From assembly GCF_000820515.1 (NCBI RefSeq), contig NZ_JXDG01000003.1:248001-312000 (forward strand): a stretch of DNA of 64,000 bases, read 5' to 3'. The number at the start of each line of letters is the position of its first letter. Positions within the stretch are counted from its first letter, which is position 1. The position numbers and the translations under genes were made by a program. A model generated the notes under the pieces. It was not told the origin of the DNA. It saw nothing but the letters and a program-made list of their open reading frames with translations, and did no database searches. Origin of the DNA: Pseudomonas batumici. Its GTDB lineage: Bacteria; Pseudomonadota; Gammaproteobacteria; Pseudomonadales; Pseudomonadaceae. This document shows, in pieces, positions 36,229 to 45,900 of this stretch.

Positions 36229-39200
36229 GTGTTGGGTGAAATGGATTTTACTGAAAGCGCTCGTCAACACGCGGCGTATTTTGAGGCTCTGCACGAGATT
36301 GTGCTGTCGATCTTCGATCGGATGCCTGTCGAAAACCAACCTGCCTACATTGTTCATACAGGATGTGGTGATGCCTCATTACTGAAGTCGCTGTATGAAT
36401 TTGTTGAAGCACGCTCAGCGCGAGGACGATTGCTAGACAGCCATCCGCTACGTTTGATTGGCATCGATTCCGATCGGACAATGTTGGAATGCGCTGCCGC
36501 CGGCCTCGCCAACCTTGATCATCTGCTCATTCAGGCGTCTATCGACGACCCACGGGAGGTGTCAAGTCAACTTCGTAGCCACGGCATCGATGACGTCGAC
36601 GCCGTCTTGTATGTGCGATGGCCAGAATACCCGGACAGTTCCAGCTTGACCCCCGAAGGCATCACTAGGTCCTGGGTCGAGTACATGGGGCGATGGGCCG
36701 ACGGCGTGGGTCGCTGCGGACTGATCCAACTGGCTGAATGCTCCATGGGGTCGGACGTTGCAGGTGAAGCTTCCCCCAGGGGGGATCTGCCTTGCGACTC
36801 CAGTCATGGGCCTTCGTCAAGACTACCCGACTGGGCAGAACGCCACCTGATGGGGGCGGCAGCAGTCGGGCTGTTTGCGCAGATGCATTCTTTTCACAAA
36901 TTCCCGCAACAGAAATTGTTTGCGCAGGCAGTGCTGAGCCTTCTTGAACGTCGTGCCTACATAATCCGTTATGCCCGCGAGAGCGATGTGCCGGCGCTCA
37001 TGGTCCTGGAAGAACAGTGCTGGGCCGCGGGAATCCGGGTGAGCGAAGAGGCCATTCGGGAGCGAGTTATTCAGTACGCGCAAGGGCAGTTGGTTCTCGA
37101 AGTCAACGGTGTAGTCAAAGGTTGCATCTATTCACAGCGCATTGAGCATGCGCAATTGCTAGACGATGCAACCTTTGAGACGGCGTGGCGGCTCCATGCA
37201 CCGCAGGGGCCGATTGTTCAGTTACTTGCGCTCAATATTTCGTCAGATGCACAGGACCAACAGTTTGGCGATCAGCTCCTGGAGTTCATGCTTCAACGTT
37301 GCTCGCTTCTGACCGGTGTGGGCAGTGTCGTGGGGGTTACGCGGTGCAAGGACCACGGCAAGCATGAACAGATACCCATGTTCGATTACATTGGACTGCG
37401 CAATGGCCGCGGCGAATTGATCGATACAGTGTTGCGGTTTCATGAGCGACATGGCGCGACTATCCGTAAGCTTATGCCAGGATATCGTCCAGCAGACGAC
37501 GTCAATAATGGTAATGGTGTTCTGGTCCATTATGACCTCGCCAACCGGCTGCTCCTGGGCAACCTTCAGTCACGACTAGTCACGCCGGCCGCCGTATCGA
37601 GTGGCGAGAATGATCGTACGGGCCACGTCGGCCAGTACGTGAGCCGTTTGATACGTTCGCGGCTGCAACTCGACAATGACGTACCACTCGATCTTGATCA
37701 GCCGTTGATGGAGATGGGGCTGGATTCGGCGGATTTGCTGGAACTGGCGACAAGCATCAGTGGTGAATTCAATGTCACGCTGACGGCGATGTTCTTCTTT
37801 GAAAACAACACGTGCAACAAAGTGATCGTGGCGGTGGGCGAACGTGCGGACGCATCGCAAGTCGTGGTGCAGTCGCACAAATCCGACCATCAATCAGTCC
37901 CGGTCCCACGGGTTGGCCTTGATATCGCCATTGTCGGTGCCGCCTGTCGACTCCCGTTCGATATCGAAACCCTTGATGGGTTCTGGCAATTACTGCTGAA
38001 CGGCGAGGAGGTGATCGGAACCGTACCGGAAGGCCGTTGGCAATGGCCGGTCGATATCGAACCGCACACGAAGCATCGCGGTATTGATCAAGGCGCATTC
38101 CTCAGCGATGTTGCGCGATTCGATGGGGCATTTTTCCGGATTTCCCCGCACGAAGCCGAACTCATGGACCCACAGCAACGCATTTTGCTGGAGCTCAGTT
38201 GGCAATGCCTTGAGGATGCGGGTTACTGCCCGTCGTCGTTGGCGGGATCACGAACGGGTGTATATGTCGGTGCCAGCGGATCGGATTATCGGCTGCTCGT
38301 CGATCGGACAGGTGCCGGGATAGAGGGGCATTCGGGACTCGGGACGTCAATGTCGATTCTGCCGAACCGCATCTCCTATTTCTATGATTTCTGCGGGCCG
38401 AGCATGCTGATCGATACGGCCTGTTCGAGTTCGCTGGTGGCGGTGCATCAAGCGATAGAGTCTTTGCGCGCAGGCAATTGCACGCAAGCCATGGTCGCCG
38501 GGATCAACATCATGTGCGATCCGTCGACTACGGTCGCGTATTACCGGGCGGGCATGTTGTCTACGGATGGACGGTGCCGGACTTTCGATGCGTCAGCCAA
38601 CGGCTATGTGCGCGCAGAGGGCGCGGTGATGCTGCTACTCAAGCCATATGAGTATGCACTGCGCGATAACGACAATATCTATGCGGTGCTCAAAGGAAGC
38701 GCAGTCAACCATGGAGGACTGGCGGGTGGTTTGACCGTTCCAAACCCGCGTGCGCAAGCTGAGCTGGTCATGGGCGCATGTCGCAACGCCGACATCGACA
38801 TCAACTCGCTCGGATATATAGAAGCCCACGGTACCGGCACATCGCTCGGTGATCCGATCGAAGTGGCCGGACTCAAGTCCGCATTCGAGAGGTTCACAGC
38901 GGACGGTGACCCAGTGAATGCCCGATGCGGGCTCGGCTCACTCAAGACCAATTTTGGACATCTCGAGGCCGCCGCGGGCATCGCCGGATTGCTCAAGGCG
39001 ATGTTATGCCTACGGCATAACGTGATTCCCGGGTCGTTGAATTTCGATCGCTTGAATCCGCTTATCGACCTTTCGGGCACCCCGTTCCATGTCGTCGACG
39101 CTACGACAGCATGGCCCGCCTCCCATGAGGAACCACGTCGTGCTGGCGTCAGCAGCTTCGGATCCGGTGGGACCAATGCGCATGTGATCGTTGAGGAACA

Positions 39201-42200
39201 CCGTCTGCCGCTGGCAGTCGAAACACCAGGGTTGGCCGTCTCACCGCAACGCCTGGTTTTGATTCTGCTTTGCGCGAAGAGTGCGCAGCGTCTGCTGGAA
39301 AGTGCGCATTCACTGCGGACCTGCCTTTCCCATGACCGCTTCGCCGATAAGGATCTCGTCGATATCGCTTATACGTTGCAGGTGGGCCGGGAGTCGATGG
39401 AGCATCGACTTGCCTTGACTGCTACCTCAATACGTGAACTTCACGAGAAGCTTGACGCTTATATCGCAGCGGCGGCCGTGCAGGTCGAATACGGCGACGT
39501 TCACGTAGGGGAAGTGAAAAAGGGCAGCGAGGGGCTGATTGCATTGGGCCAAGACGCGGACTTCTTGAACTTATTGAATATCTGGATCGCGAAAGGCAAA
39601 CATAGCCCATTACTCGCTTTATGGGTGCGCGGTCTCGATGTCGACTGGTCGAGCCTGTATCGCGAGGGCGGTGCCTACGAGGCGCTGTCGCCACGCCGAG
39701 TCAGTCTTGCGACCTATAGCTTCGAACGCACACCGCATTGGGTCGGTCGGCTGGCGAGTGCGAATGGGCGTATCGGTTCAGTCGCGACGTTGTGCGAGTC
39801 AACGCGGGCGTCTTCCTTTCCGGATGACAGCGTGACGGGCGGGGCGTCAACCGAGCCGGCTTTCCTCGTTCCGGTGTGGGATGCATGGGTCGGTGAATCG
39901 GTGGACGAGCCGAGTGCCGATGAACGTATCGTGGTGCTCGGTGGTACAGCAAGACAAAAAAGCTCAATCCTCGAACGGTATCCGCAGGCGCGCTTTGTCG
40001 CGTTCGAAGAGGGCGAGGGGGGCGAAGCACTAATCGAGCGTTTGCGGGCACACGAGGTGATCGAGCACATTGTGTGGATCACGCCACAACAGTCCGACAC
40101 CAGTACCACGATGCTCGATAACGAATTGATCGCGGGTCAGCAACGGGGTGTGATCAATGGCTTTCGCTTGATCAAGGCCTTGCTGCAGTTGGGCTATGGT
40201 AGAAAAACACTCGGATGGACCGTCGTCACCTGGCAAACGCAAGCGGTGCATCCGCAGGACGTCATCGATCCGACGCATGCCAGTGTGCACGGATTGATCG
40301 GCTCGCTGGCGAAAGAGCACGCGCAATGGAAGATTCGCTTGGTCGACTTGCCCGGCGACGATGAATGGCCGTTGGAGCAGAGCATGAGATTGCCTGCCGA
40401 TGGGGAAGGGAATGCTTACGCTTATCGTCAGGGAGAATGGCATCGTCAGGTGCTAGTGTATTGCGATGTACCGTCGCTGCAACCGGCCCCGTACCGCAAG
40501 GCCGGCGTGTATGTCGTCATTGGCGGAGCGGGTGGTCTCGGGGAGGTATTCAGTCGTGTCCTTATCGAACGCTACCAGGCGCAAGTGATTTGGATCGGAC
40601 GTCGCCCCGTCGACGCGGTGATCGAGCAGAAGATCAACCGGCTCGGTGCGCTAGGCGTCACGCCGACTTACGTGCGCGCCGATGCGACCGATTACGCCGA
40701 ACTGGAAGGCGCCTATCGTCAGATCAAGGCGCGTTATGGTGCTATCCACGGTGTGATCCATGCCGCAATTACACTGCAAGACAAGACCATTGCGAATATG
40801 GACGAAGAGCGGTTCAGGTCCGGGCTTGCCGCGAAGGTGGATGTCAGCGTGCGTCTTGGACAGGTCTTTGCCCAGGAACCATTGGATTTCGTGCTGTTCT
40901 TCTCGTCCATCCAGAGTTTTTTCAAACCTGCTGGGCAAAGTAATTATGCGGCGGGCTGCACGTTCAAAGACGCTTACGCACACGCGCTCGGCCGGGCATG
41001 GCCATGCCCGGTGAAATGTATGAATTGGGGATACTGGGGGACCGTCGGCATCGTGGCGTCGCCGGCGTACCGAGCGAGGTTGGCGAGTCAAGGCATCGGC
41101 TCGATTGAGCCTGCCATTGGCATGGATGCAGTGGACGTGTTGTTGCAAAGTCCATTTGAACGATTGGCCTTCATGCAGCTGAGTAAAAAATCTGCTGTGG
41201 CGAAAATGATCGGGGATGAATGGTTGTTGCAATTGCCAGCGGGAGGACAAAGCGCAAGTGACGCGCAGCAGTCGCCGGCGGTGCTGTCGATCATCGACAG
41301 GCCGGTCGAGCGGGACACAGTTGGCATGGAGTGCGCTGTTTCGAGTGAATTGCTGGCGCGGCTGCTGTTTGTCCAACTACGTTCGCTGGGGTTTGAGATC
41401 GACGCAGAGGGTGATCTGCACGGTCACAACGTCGCGCATTGGAAAAAGAACATCGGACTGTCCGCACTCTACGAGCGCTGGTTGCATCATGGTGTCCGTA
41501 TTGCACACCCGTACCTGCGTGGGGACATGACCGGCTCTGGCTCGTTTGACACCGTGTCGATGAGCGATGCACAACTATGGGGTCAGTGGAACGAACACAA
41601 GCGTGAATTGTCGGCGCAGCCCGGCATGCGCGCTCAGGCCGAGTTCGTGGAAGCCGCACTACGTGCGTTACCAGACATTCTGGCCGGACGACGTGCGGCG
41701 ACTGATGTGCTCTTTGCGCGCGGATCGCTTGATTTCGTCAGCGCGGTATATCGAGGCAATCCGGTATCCGACTTCTTCAACGATGCACTGGTCGAGGAGC
41801 TGATTGCCTATATCGAGGAGCGTGTGCGCAACGATCCAGCGGCGCGCATCCGGATCCTTGAAATCGGTGCCGGGACCGGAGCAACGACGGCGCGCATTAT
41901 CAGCAGTCTTGGGGCGTTGCGTGAATGCATCGACGAGTATTGCTACACGGACTTGTCGAAAGTGTTTCTTCTGGATGCCCAGCAGCAATTCGCGGCGCAT
42001 GCCGATTACTTCAACTATACGTTGTTCAATGTCGAGCACCCACTTTGCGAGCAGGCGATTGAAGTCGGCAAGTACGATGTCGTCGTCGCCAGCAACGTTC
42101 TGCATGCCACCCAGAATATTCGTCAGACGTTGCGCAATACAAAGGCCTGTCTGAAACGACAGGGTTTGCTCCTTCTCAACGAGTTGTCCGGAATTAGCCT

Positions 42201-42948
42201 GATTCATCATCTGACCTTCGGTTTGCTTGAAGGCTGGTGGCGATACCAGGACAAAGTGACGCGTATTGCAGGTTCACCTGCACTGGAAACCGAGCAATGG
42301 AGGCGAGTACTCGAAGGAGAAGGTTTCAAACACATCCATTTCCCTGTTTTGGATGCCCATCGTTTTGGACAGCAGATTGTCGTTGCAACCAGTGATGGAT
42401 GGGTCCGTCAGAAAGGCCGTTCAGCTGTGTCCGATTCGAACTCGGTTCTCGAGCGGTTCCTGAAGGCTAATGAAAAAGATGCACGGGCTGTGGCAGCCGA
42501 GGCTGTCGATACCGGACCGATTGCGTTCCCAGCGCGATCGGCAGCGTCACTAGAAGAGACACTGGATCGGGTGATCCGACGCATGTCTCCGGTCATTGGC
42601 ATGCACATGGAAAAGATCGATGTGGACACCGATTTCATGGTGTACGGCATCGATTCGATTCTCTCCATGAAGGTGCTCCATGAGTTGGAGCTGGAGTTCT
42701 CGATACAGCTATCCAACAGCATGCTGTTCGAGCATAGAACCATCGCTGATCTATCGACGGCCATTGTGCGGATCGTGAGCGCACAGCCTCGCGAGGCGTC
42801 ATCGGCGCGGACGCTTGATGTGGTCGTGGGTGAACGCTTGGACACTCAGTCCTCTGATGATCGGACGATGAAAATGCTTGAAGATTTCAGAGACGGAAAC
42901 GTAAAGATCGAAGAGGTCGAAGGGATTCTGGATCGCTGGACAAAATAG
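36229..42948 (+). CDS. trans-AT PKS 1: MT-like/GNAT/ACP loading - KS-KR-cMT-ACP
   Basis: A 2,239-residue modular synthase, probably kalimantacin/batumin-type PKS 1. Domains in order: methyltransferase-like adaptor (about 1-235, GCGDASLL motif); GNAT loading domain (about 244-440); ACP (Ser500 in GLDSADLL); KS (563-990; Cys732 in DTACSSS, His867, His911); KR (subdomains 1208-1650, GGAGGLG at about 1430, Tyr in SNYAAG, LQD suggesting B-type); C-methyltransferase (about 1790-2060, ILEIGAGTG); ACP (Ser2143 in GIDSIL); and a C-terminal docking-like helix after 2205. No AT domain is present, so malonyl must be supplied in trans. Predicted product: 3-hydroxy-2-methylbutanoyl-ACP from an acetyl starter. 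GTG start. The stop lies 11 bases before the next gene. Confidence 0.9.
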   Translation: MLGEMDFTESARQHAAYFEALHEIVLSIFDRMPVENQPAYIVHTGCGDASLLKSLYEFVEARSARGRLLDSHPLRLIGIDSDRTMLECAAAGLANLDHLLIQASIDDPREVSSQLRSHGIDDVDAVLYVRWPEYPDSSSLTPEGITRSWVEYMGRWADGVGRCGLIQLAECSMGSDVAGEASPRGDLPCDSSHGPSSRLPDWAERHLMGAAAVGLFAQMHSFHKFPQQKLFAQAVLSLLERRAYIIRYARESDVPALMVLEEQCWAAGIRVSEEAIRERVIQYAQGQLVLEVNGVVKGCIYSQRIEHAQLLDDATFETAWRLHAPQGPIVQLLALNISSDAQDQQFGDQLLEFMLQRCSLLTGVGSVVGVTRCKDHGKHEQIPMFDYIGLRNGRGELIDTVLRFHERHGATIRKLMPGYRPADDVNNGNGVLVHYDLANRLLLGNLQSRLVTPAAVSSGENDRTGHVGQYVSRLIRSRLQLDNDVPLDLDQPLMEMGLDSADLLELATSISGEFNVTLTAMFFFENNTCNKVIVAVGERADASQVVVQSHKSDHQSVPVPRVGLDIAIVGAACRLPFDIETLDGFWQLLLNGEEVIGTVPEGRWQWPVDIEPHTKHRGIDQGAFLSDVARFDGAFFRISPHEAELMDPQQRILLELSWQCLEDAGYCPSSLAGSRTGVYVGASGSDYRLLVDRTGAGIEGHSGLGTSMSILPNRISYFYDFCGPSMLIDTACSSSLVAVHQAIESLRAGNCTQAMVAGINIMCDPSTTVAYYRAGMLSTDGRCRTFDASANGYVRAEGAVMLLLKPYEYALRDNDNIYAVLKGSAVNHGGLAGGLTVPNPRAQAELVMGACRNADIDINSLGYIEAHGTGTSLGDPIEVAGLKSAFERFTADGDPVNARCGLGSLKTNFGHLEAAAGIAGLLKAMLCLRHNVIPGSLNFDRLNPLIDLSGTPFHVVDATTAWPASHEEPRRAGVSSFGSGGTNAHVIVEEHRLPLAVETPGLAVSPQRLVLILLCAKSAQRLLESAHSLRTCLSHDRFADKDLVDIAYTLQVGRESMEHRLALTATSIRELHEKLDAYIAAAAVQVEYGDVHVGEVKKGSEGLIALGQDADFLNLLNIWIAKGKHSPLLALWVRGLDVDWSSLYREGGAYEALSPRRVSLATYSFERTPHWVGRLASANGRIGSVATLCESTRASSFPDDSVTGGASTEPAFLVPVWDAWVGESVDEPSADERIVVLGGTARQKSSILERYPQARFVAFEEGEGGEALIERLRAHEVIEHIVWITPQQSDTSTTMLDNELIAGQQRGVINGFRLIKALLQLGYGRKTLGWTVVTWQTQAVHPQDVIDPTHASVHGLIGSLAKEHAQWKIRLVDLPGDDEWPLEQSMRLPADGEGNAYAYRQGEWHRQVLVYCDVPSLQPAPYRKAGVYVVIGGAGGLGEVFSRVLIERYQAQVIWIGRRPVDAVIEQKINRLGALGVTPTYVRADATDYAELEGAYRQIKARYGAIHGVIHAAITLQDKTIANMDEERFRSGLAAKVDVSVRLGQVFAQEPLDFVLFFSSIQSFFKPAGQSNYAAGCTFKDAYAHALGRAWPCPVKCMNWGYWGTVGIVASPAYRARLASQGIGSIEPAIGMDAVDVLLQSPFERLAFMQLSKKSAVAKMIGDEWLLQLPAGGQSASDAQQSPAVLSIIDRPVERDTVGMECAVSSELLARLLFVQLRSLGFEIDAEGDLHGHNVAHWKKNIGLSALYERWLHHGVRIAHPYLRGDMTGSGSFDTVSMSDAQLWGQWNEHKRELSAQPGMRAQAEFVEAALRALPDILAGRRAATDVLFARGSLDFVSAVYRGNPVSDFFNDALVEELIAYIEERVRNDPAARIRILEIGAGTGATTARIISSLGALRECIDEYCYTDLSKVFLLDAQQQFAAHADYFNYTLFNVEHPLCEQAIEVGKYDVVVASNVLHATQNIRQTLRNTKACLKRQGLLLLNELSGISLIHHLTFGLLEGWWRYQDKVTRIAGSPALETEQWRRVLEGEGFKHIHFPVLDAHRFGQQIVVATSDGWVRQKGRSAVSDSNSVLERFLKANEKDARAVAAEAVDTGPIAFPARSAASLEETLDRVIRRMSPVIGMHMEKIDVDTDFMVYGIDSILSMKVLHELELEFSIQLSNSMLFEHRTIADLSTAIVRIVSAQPREASSARTLDVVVGERLDTQSSDDRTMKMLEDFRDGNVKIEEVEGILDRWTK

Positions 42949-42959
42949 GGATTATTTTT

Positions 42960-45900
42960 GTGACTCGTCGCGATTTGTTATTTGCTTACAAGAACCGCTC
43001 ACTTACAACTCAGGAACTGGTAGCAGCGCTGACCGAATTGAACACCGAAAGACGGTTTTCGCTGACGGCTGGGCAGCAGGGCCTCTGGGTGGCAGGGCAT
43101 TTGTCTGATCAGGCATATGCATACAACGTTCCGCTGTGTTTCCGTATCGCAGCGACGATCGATGTGCCGACATTGCGCACGGCGTGGAGCCTGACGCTTC
43201 TCGAACATCCCTCTTTGCGTTCGGTTATCGAGCAACAGGCTGACGGTCAACCGCTTCAGTGTGTGCGGCCGTGGGAGGTCTTGCCGTTTAAACATGAAGA
43301 TGTATCGGCACTGGACGAGAATGCCATCGAATCTTTGATTCAACAGCATGCGCGCGCGCCGATATCGTTGTGCAACGGCCCCTTGTGCAGATTACATCTG
43401 TTGTCGAAGGGGGAGCACGAGCACATTGCCCTGATCATCGTTCATCACATCGTATTCGATGGTGGCTCGGCGGAACCTCTGCTCGAGTCGCTGCTCGGCA
43501 AGTATCGGGCTTTGCAGCGTCAGGAGTCGATTGTAGCGCCTCTGCCGTCATCTGTGGATTACGCCGATTTCGTGGAATGGGAGCGCGAGTACTTCGAAAG
43601 CGATGCCGTACAGCAGCATCGACAGTATTGGCAAGATCAACTCACCGGTACGTTACCTGTTCTGGCGTTGCCCACGGACCGTCCGCGGTCGACAGTGTCC
43701 GGCGTCGATGGGCGTACCCACGCTCATGTGCTGCCTGCAGGGCTGGTCGAACGGATCCGCCAAGCCGCCCAGGCGCTGCGGGTCAATGTCAGCGTGTTGC
43801 TGCTCGGAGTATTCAAGCTTCTATTGCATCGTTATACCGGCGAGTCAGAACTCGTCGTCGGGGTGCCGACCCTCGGGCGTCCTCAATCCCGGTTCGACAA
43901 GATCGTCGGATATTTCGTCAACACCATCGCATTGCGCAGTCGGATCGAGAGCGACCGGCCATTCGCCGAGTGGGTGCAGTCGCTGCAACGAACGATGAAT
44001 GACGGCCTCGACCACGCCGCGTATCCCTTCGCACGGGTTGTGAGCGATCTTCAAGGGCCACGGGACGGTACCCATCAGGCGGTGTTTCAGGTCGCCTATG
44101 AGTATGAGAGTGGCAGCATGTTTGACTTTCGTCGCACATTGGAGCGCTTCGAAGAGTTGCTGCTCGAACCGTACGAGTGTGTCCAGCAGGATGGCTACTA
44201 CGAATTCGTACTGGAAGTGGTGGAGCGTGATGCAGGTCTGGTGGCGAACTTCAAATACGACGCGAACCTGTTCGACGAAGGTACCGTCGCGAGGATGGCC
44301 GTTCACTACGAAAACATCCTGACACAGGTGTTGAACCAGCCTCATCTGGCGTTGGGCGCCTTTCATCCAATGACTGACGAAGAAGCGCAGCGGCAACTCG
44401 TTCAGTGGAATGCGACAGATGCTGCCTATCCTGAAGACCGCTGTGTACACCAGTTGATCGACGATGTGGCGAGCCGTACACCGAAAGCGACCGCCGTGGT
44501 TTTCGGCGAACAGTCGCTCACCTATCGGGAGTTGAGCGAACACAGTGAGCGGCTTGCCGCACGTCTTGCGGACAGCGGTGTACGACCTGGTGATCGTGTC
44601 GGCGTTTGCCTGGAGCGCTCGCTGGCGTTACCAGTCTGTCTGCTTGGCATATTGAAGGCCGGAGCTGCCTACGTTCCGCTTGACCCGGCATTTCCTCGTG
44701 ATCGCCTGCAGCACATGCTGCAGGACAGCGGTGCACGGTGTGTGGTCGTCCAAGAGCGGCAGCGCAGTTTGGTCGAAGAGGTGGCTGGCGATGCTACGCA
44801 GATCGTGTGTATCGACCAGGACGAATGGCATAAGAACCAACCACCCGCCCCGGCAGCGGCCGAGTGGCACGCTGCGCTGGCCAGCCGGACAACAAGTTCC
44901 ACCGCACTGGCCTATGTGATGTACACATCGGGGAGTACCGGTCAGCCCAAAGGTGTAATGATAACGCATCAGTCATTGACGAATTTTCTGATCTCGATGA
45001 GTCGTGAACCCGGAATAACGGCTGATGACCGGCTCTTGGCAGTGACAACCTACAGTTTCGATATTGCCGGACTCGAGTTGTATTTGCCGCTCATTGTGGG
45101 TGCGACCTGCCATTTATGCGATGCGGCCCTGGTCAAGGATGCCGAGCAGTTGAAGCAGGAAATCGCCCGAGTCCGCCCGACGATGATGCAAGCGACACCA
45201 GTGACTTGGTCGATGCTGCTGCAGGTAGGCTGGCGCAATGAAACCCGCACGAAGATTCTGTGCGGTGGCGAAGCGCTTTCGCAGGCGTTGCGTACGTGCT
45301 TCGTCGAGTCTGGATGGGACGCGTGGAATCTGTACGGTCCCACAGAGACCACTATCTGGTCGACCGTCGAAAGAGTCAGTGACATCGATGCGCATTCCAT
45401 TGGCAGGCCAATCGCCAATACCCAGATCTACATTCTCGATCAATATCAGCAACCGGCTCCGATTCTCGTGCCTGGTGAGTTATGCATTGGGGGCGCCGGG
45501 CTTGCCTCGGGCTACTTCAATCAGCCGACGCTGACGCAGATAAAATTCACCGATAACCCGTTCAAACCAGGTAGCAAGCTCTACAGGACCGGCGACCTGG
45601 CGTATTGGCGGGCTGACGGTACGCTCGGCTATATCGGTCGTATCGACGGGCAGGTGAAAATTCGGGGTTATCGCCTTGAACTGGACGAAATAGAAGGCTG
45701 CCTAAATCGGCATCCGCAGGTTCGCAGTTGCGCAGTTGCGGTCGTGGAACTGGACGGGCACAAGTCCCTTGTCGCTTGCTGCATGCTGGACCACGGTTTT
45801 GACTTGAAGTCCAAGGCGGCAGTGCGCTCCTTACGCGATCATCTCGGTGTGACGCTGCCGGAATACATGATTCCGGTGCAATTCATCGAAGTCGACGGGT

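Noticed and set aside
35822..36385. 187-codon plus-strand open frame before PKS gene 1
   Set aside because: Overlaps the PKS start by 157 bp in another frame, has no recognisable domain and no clear ribosome binding site.
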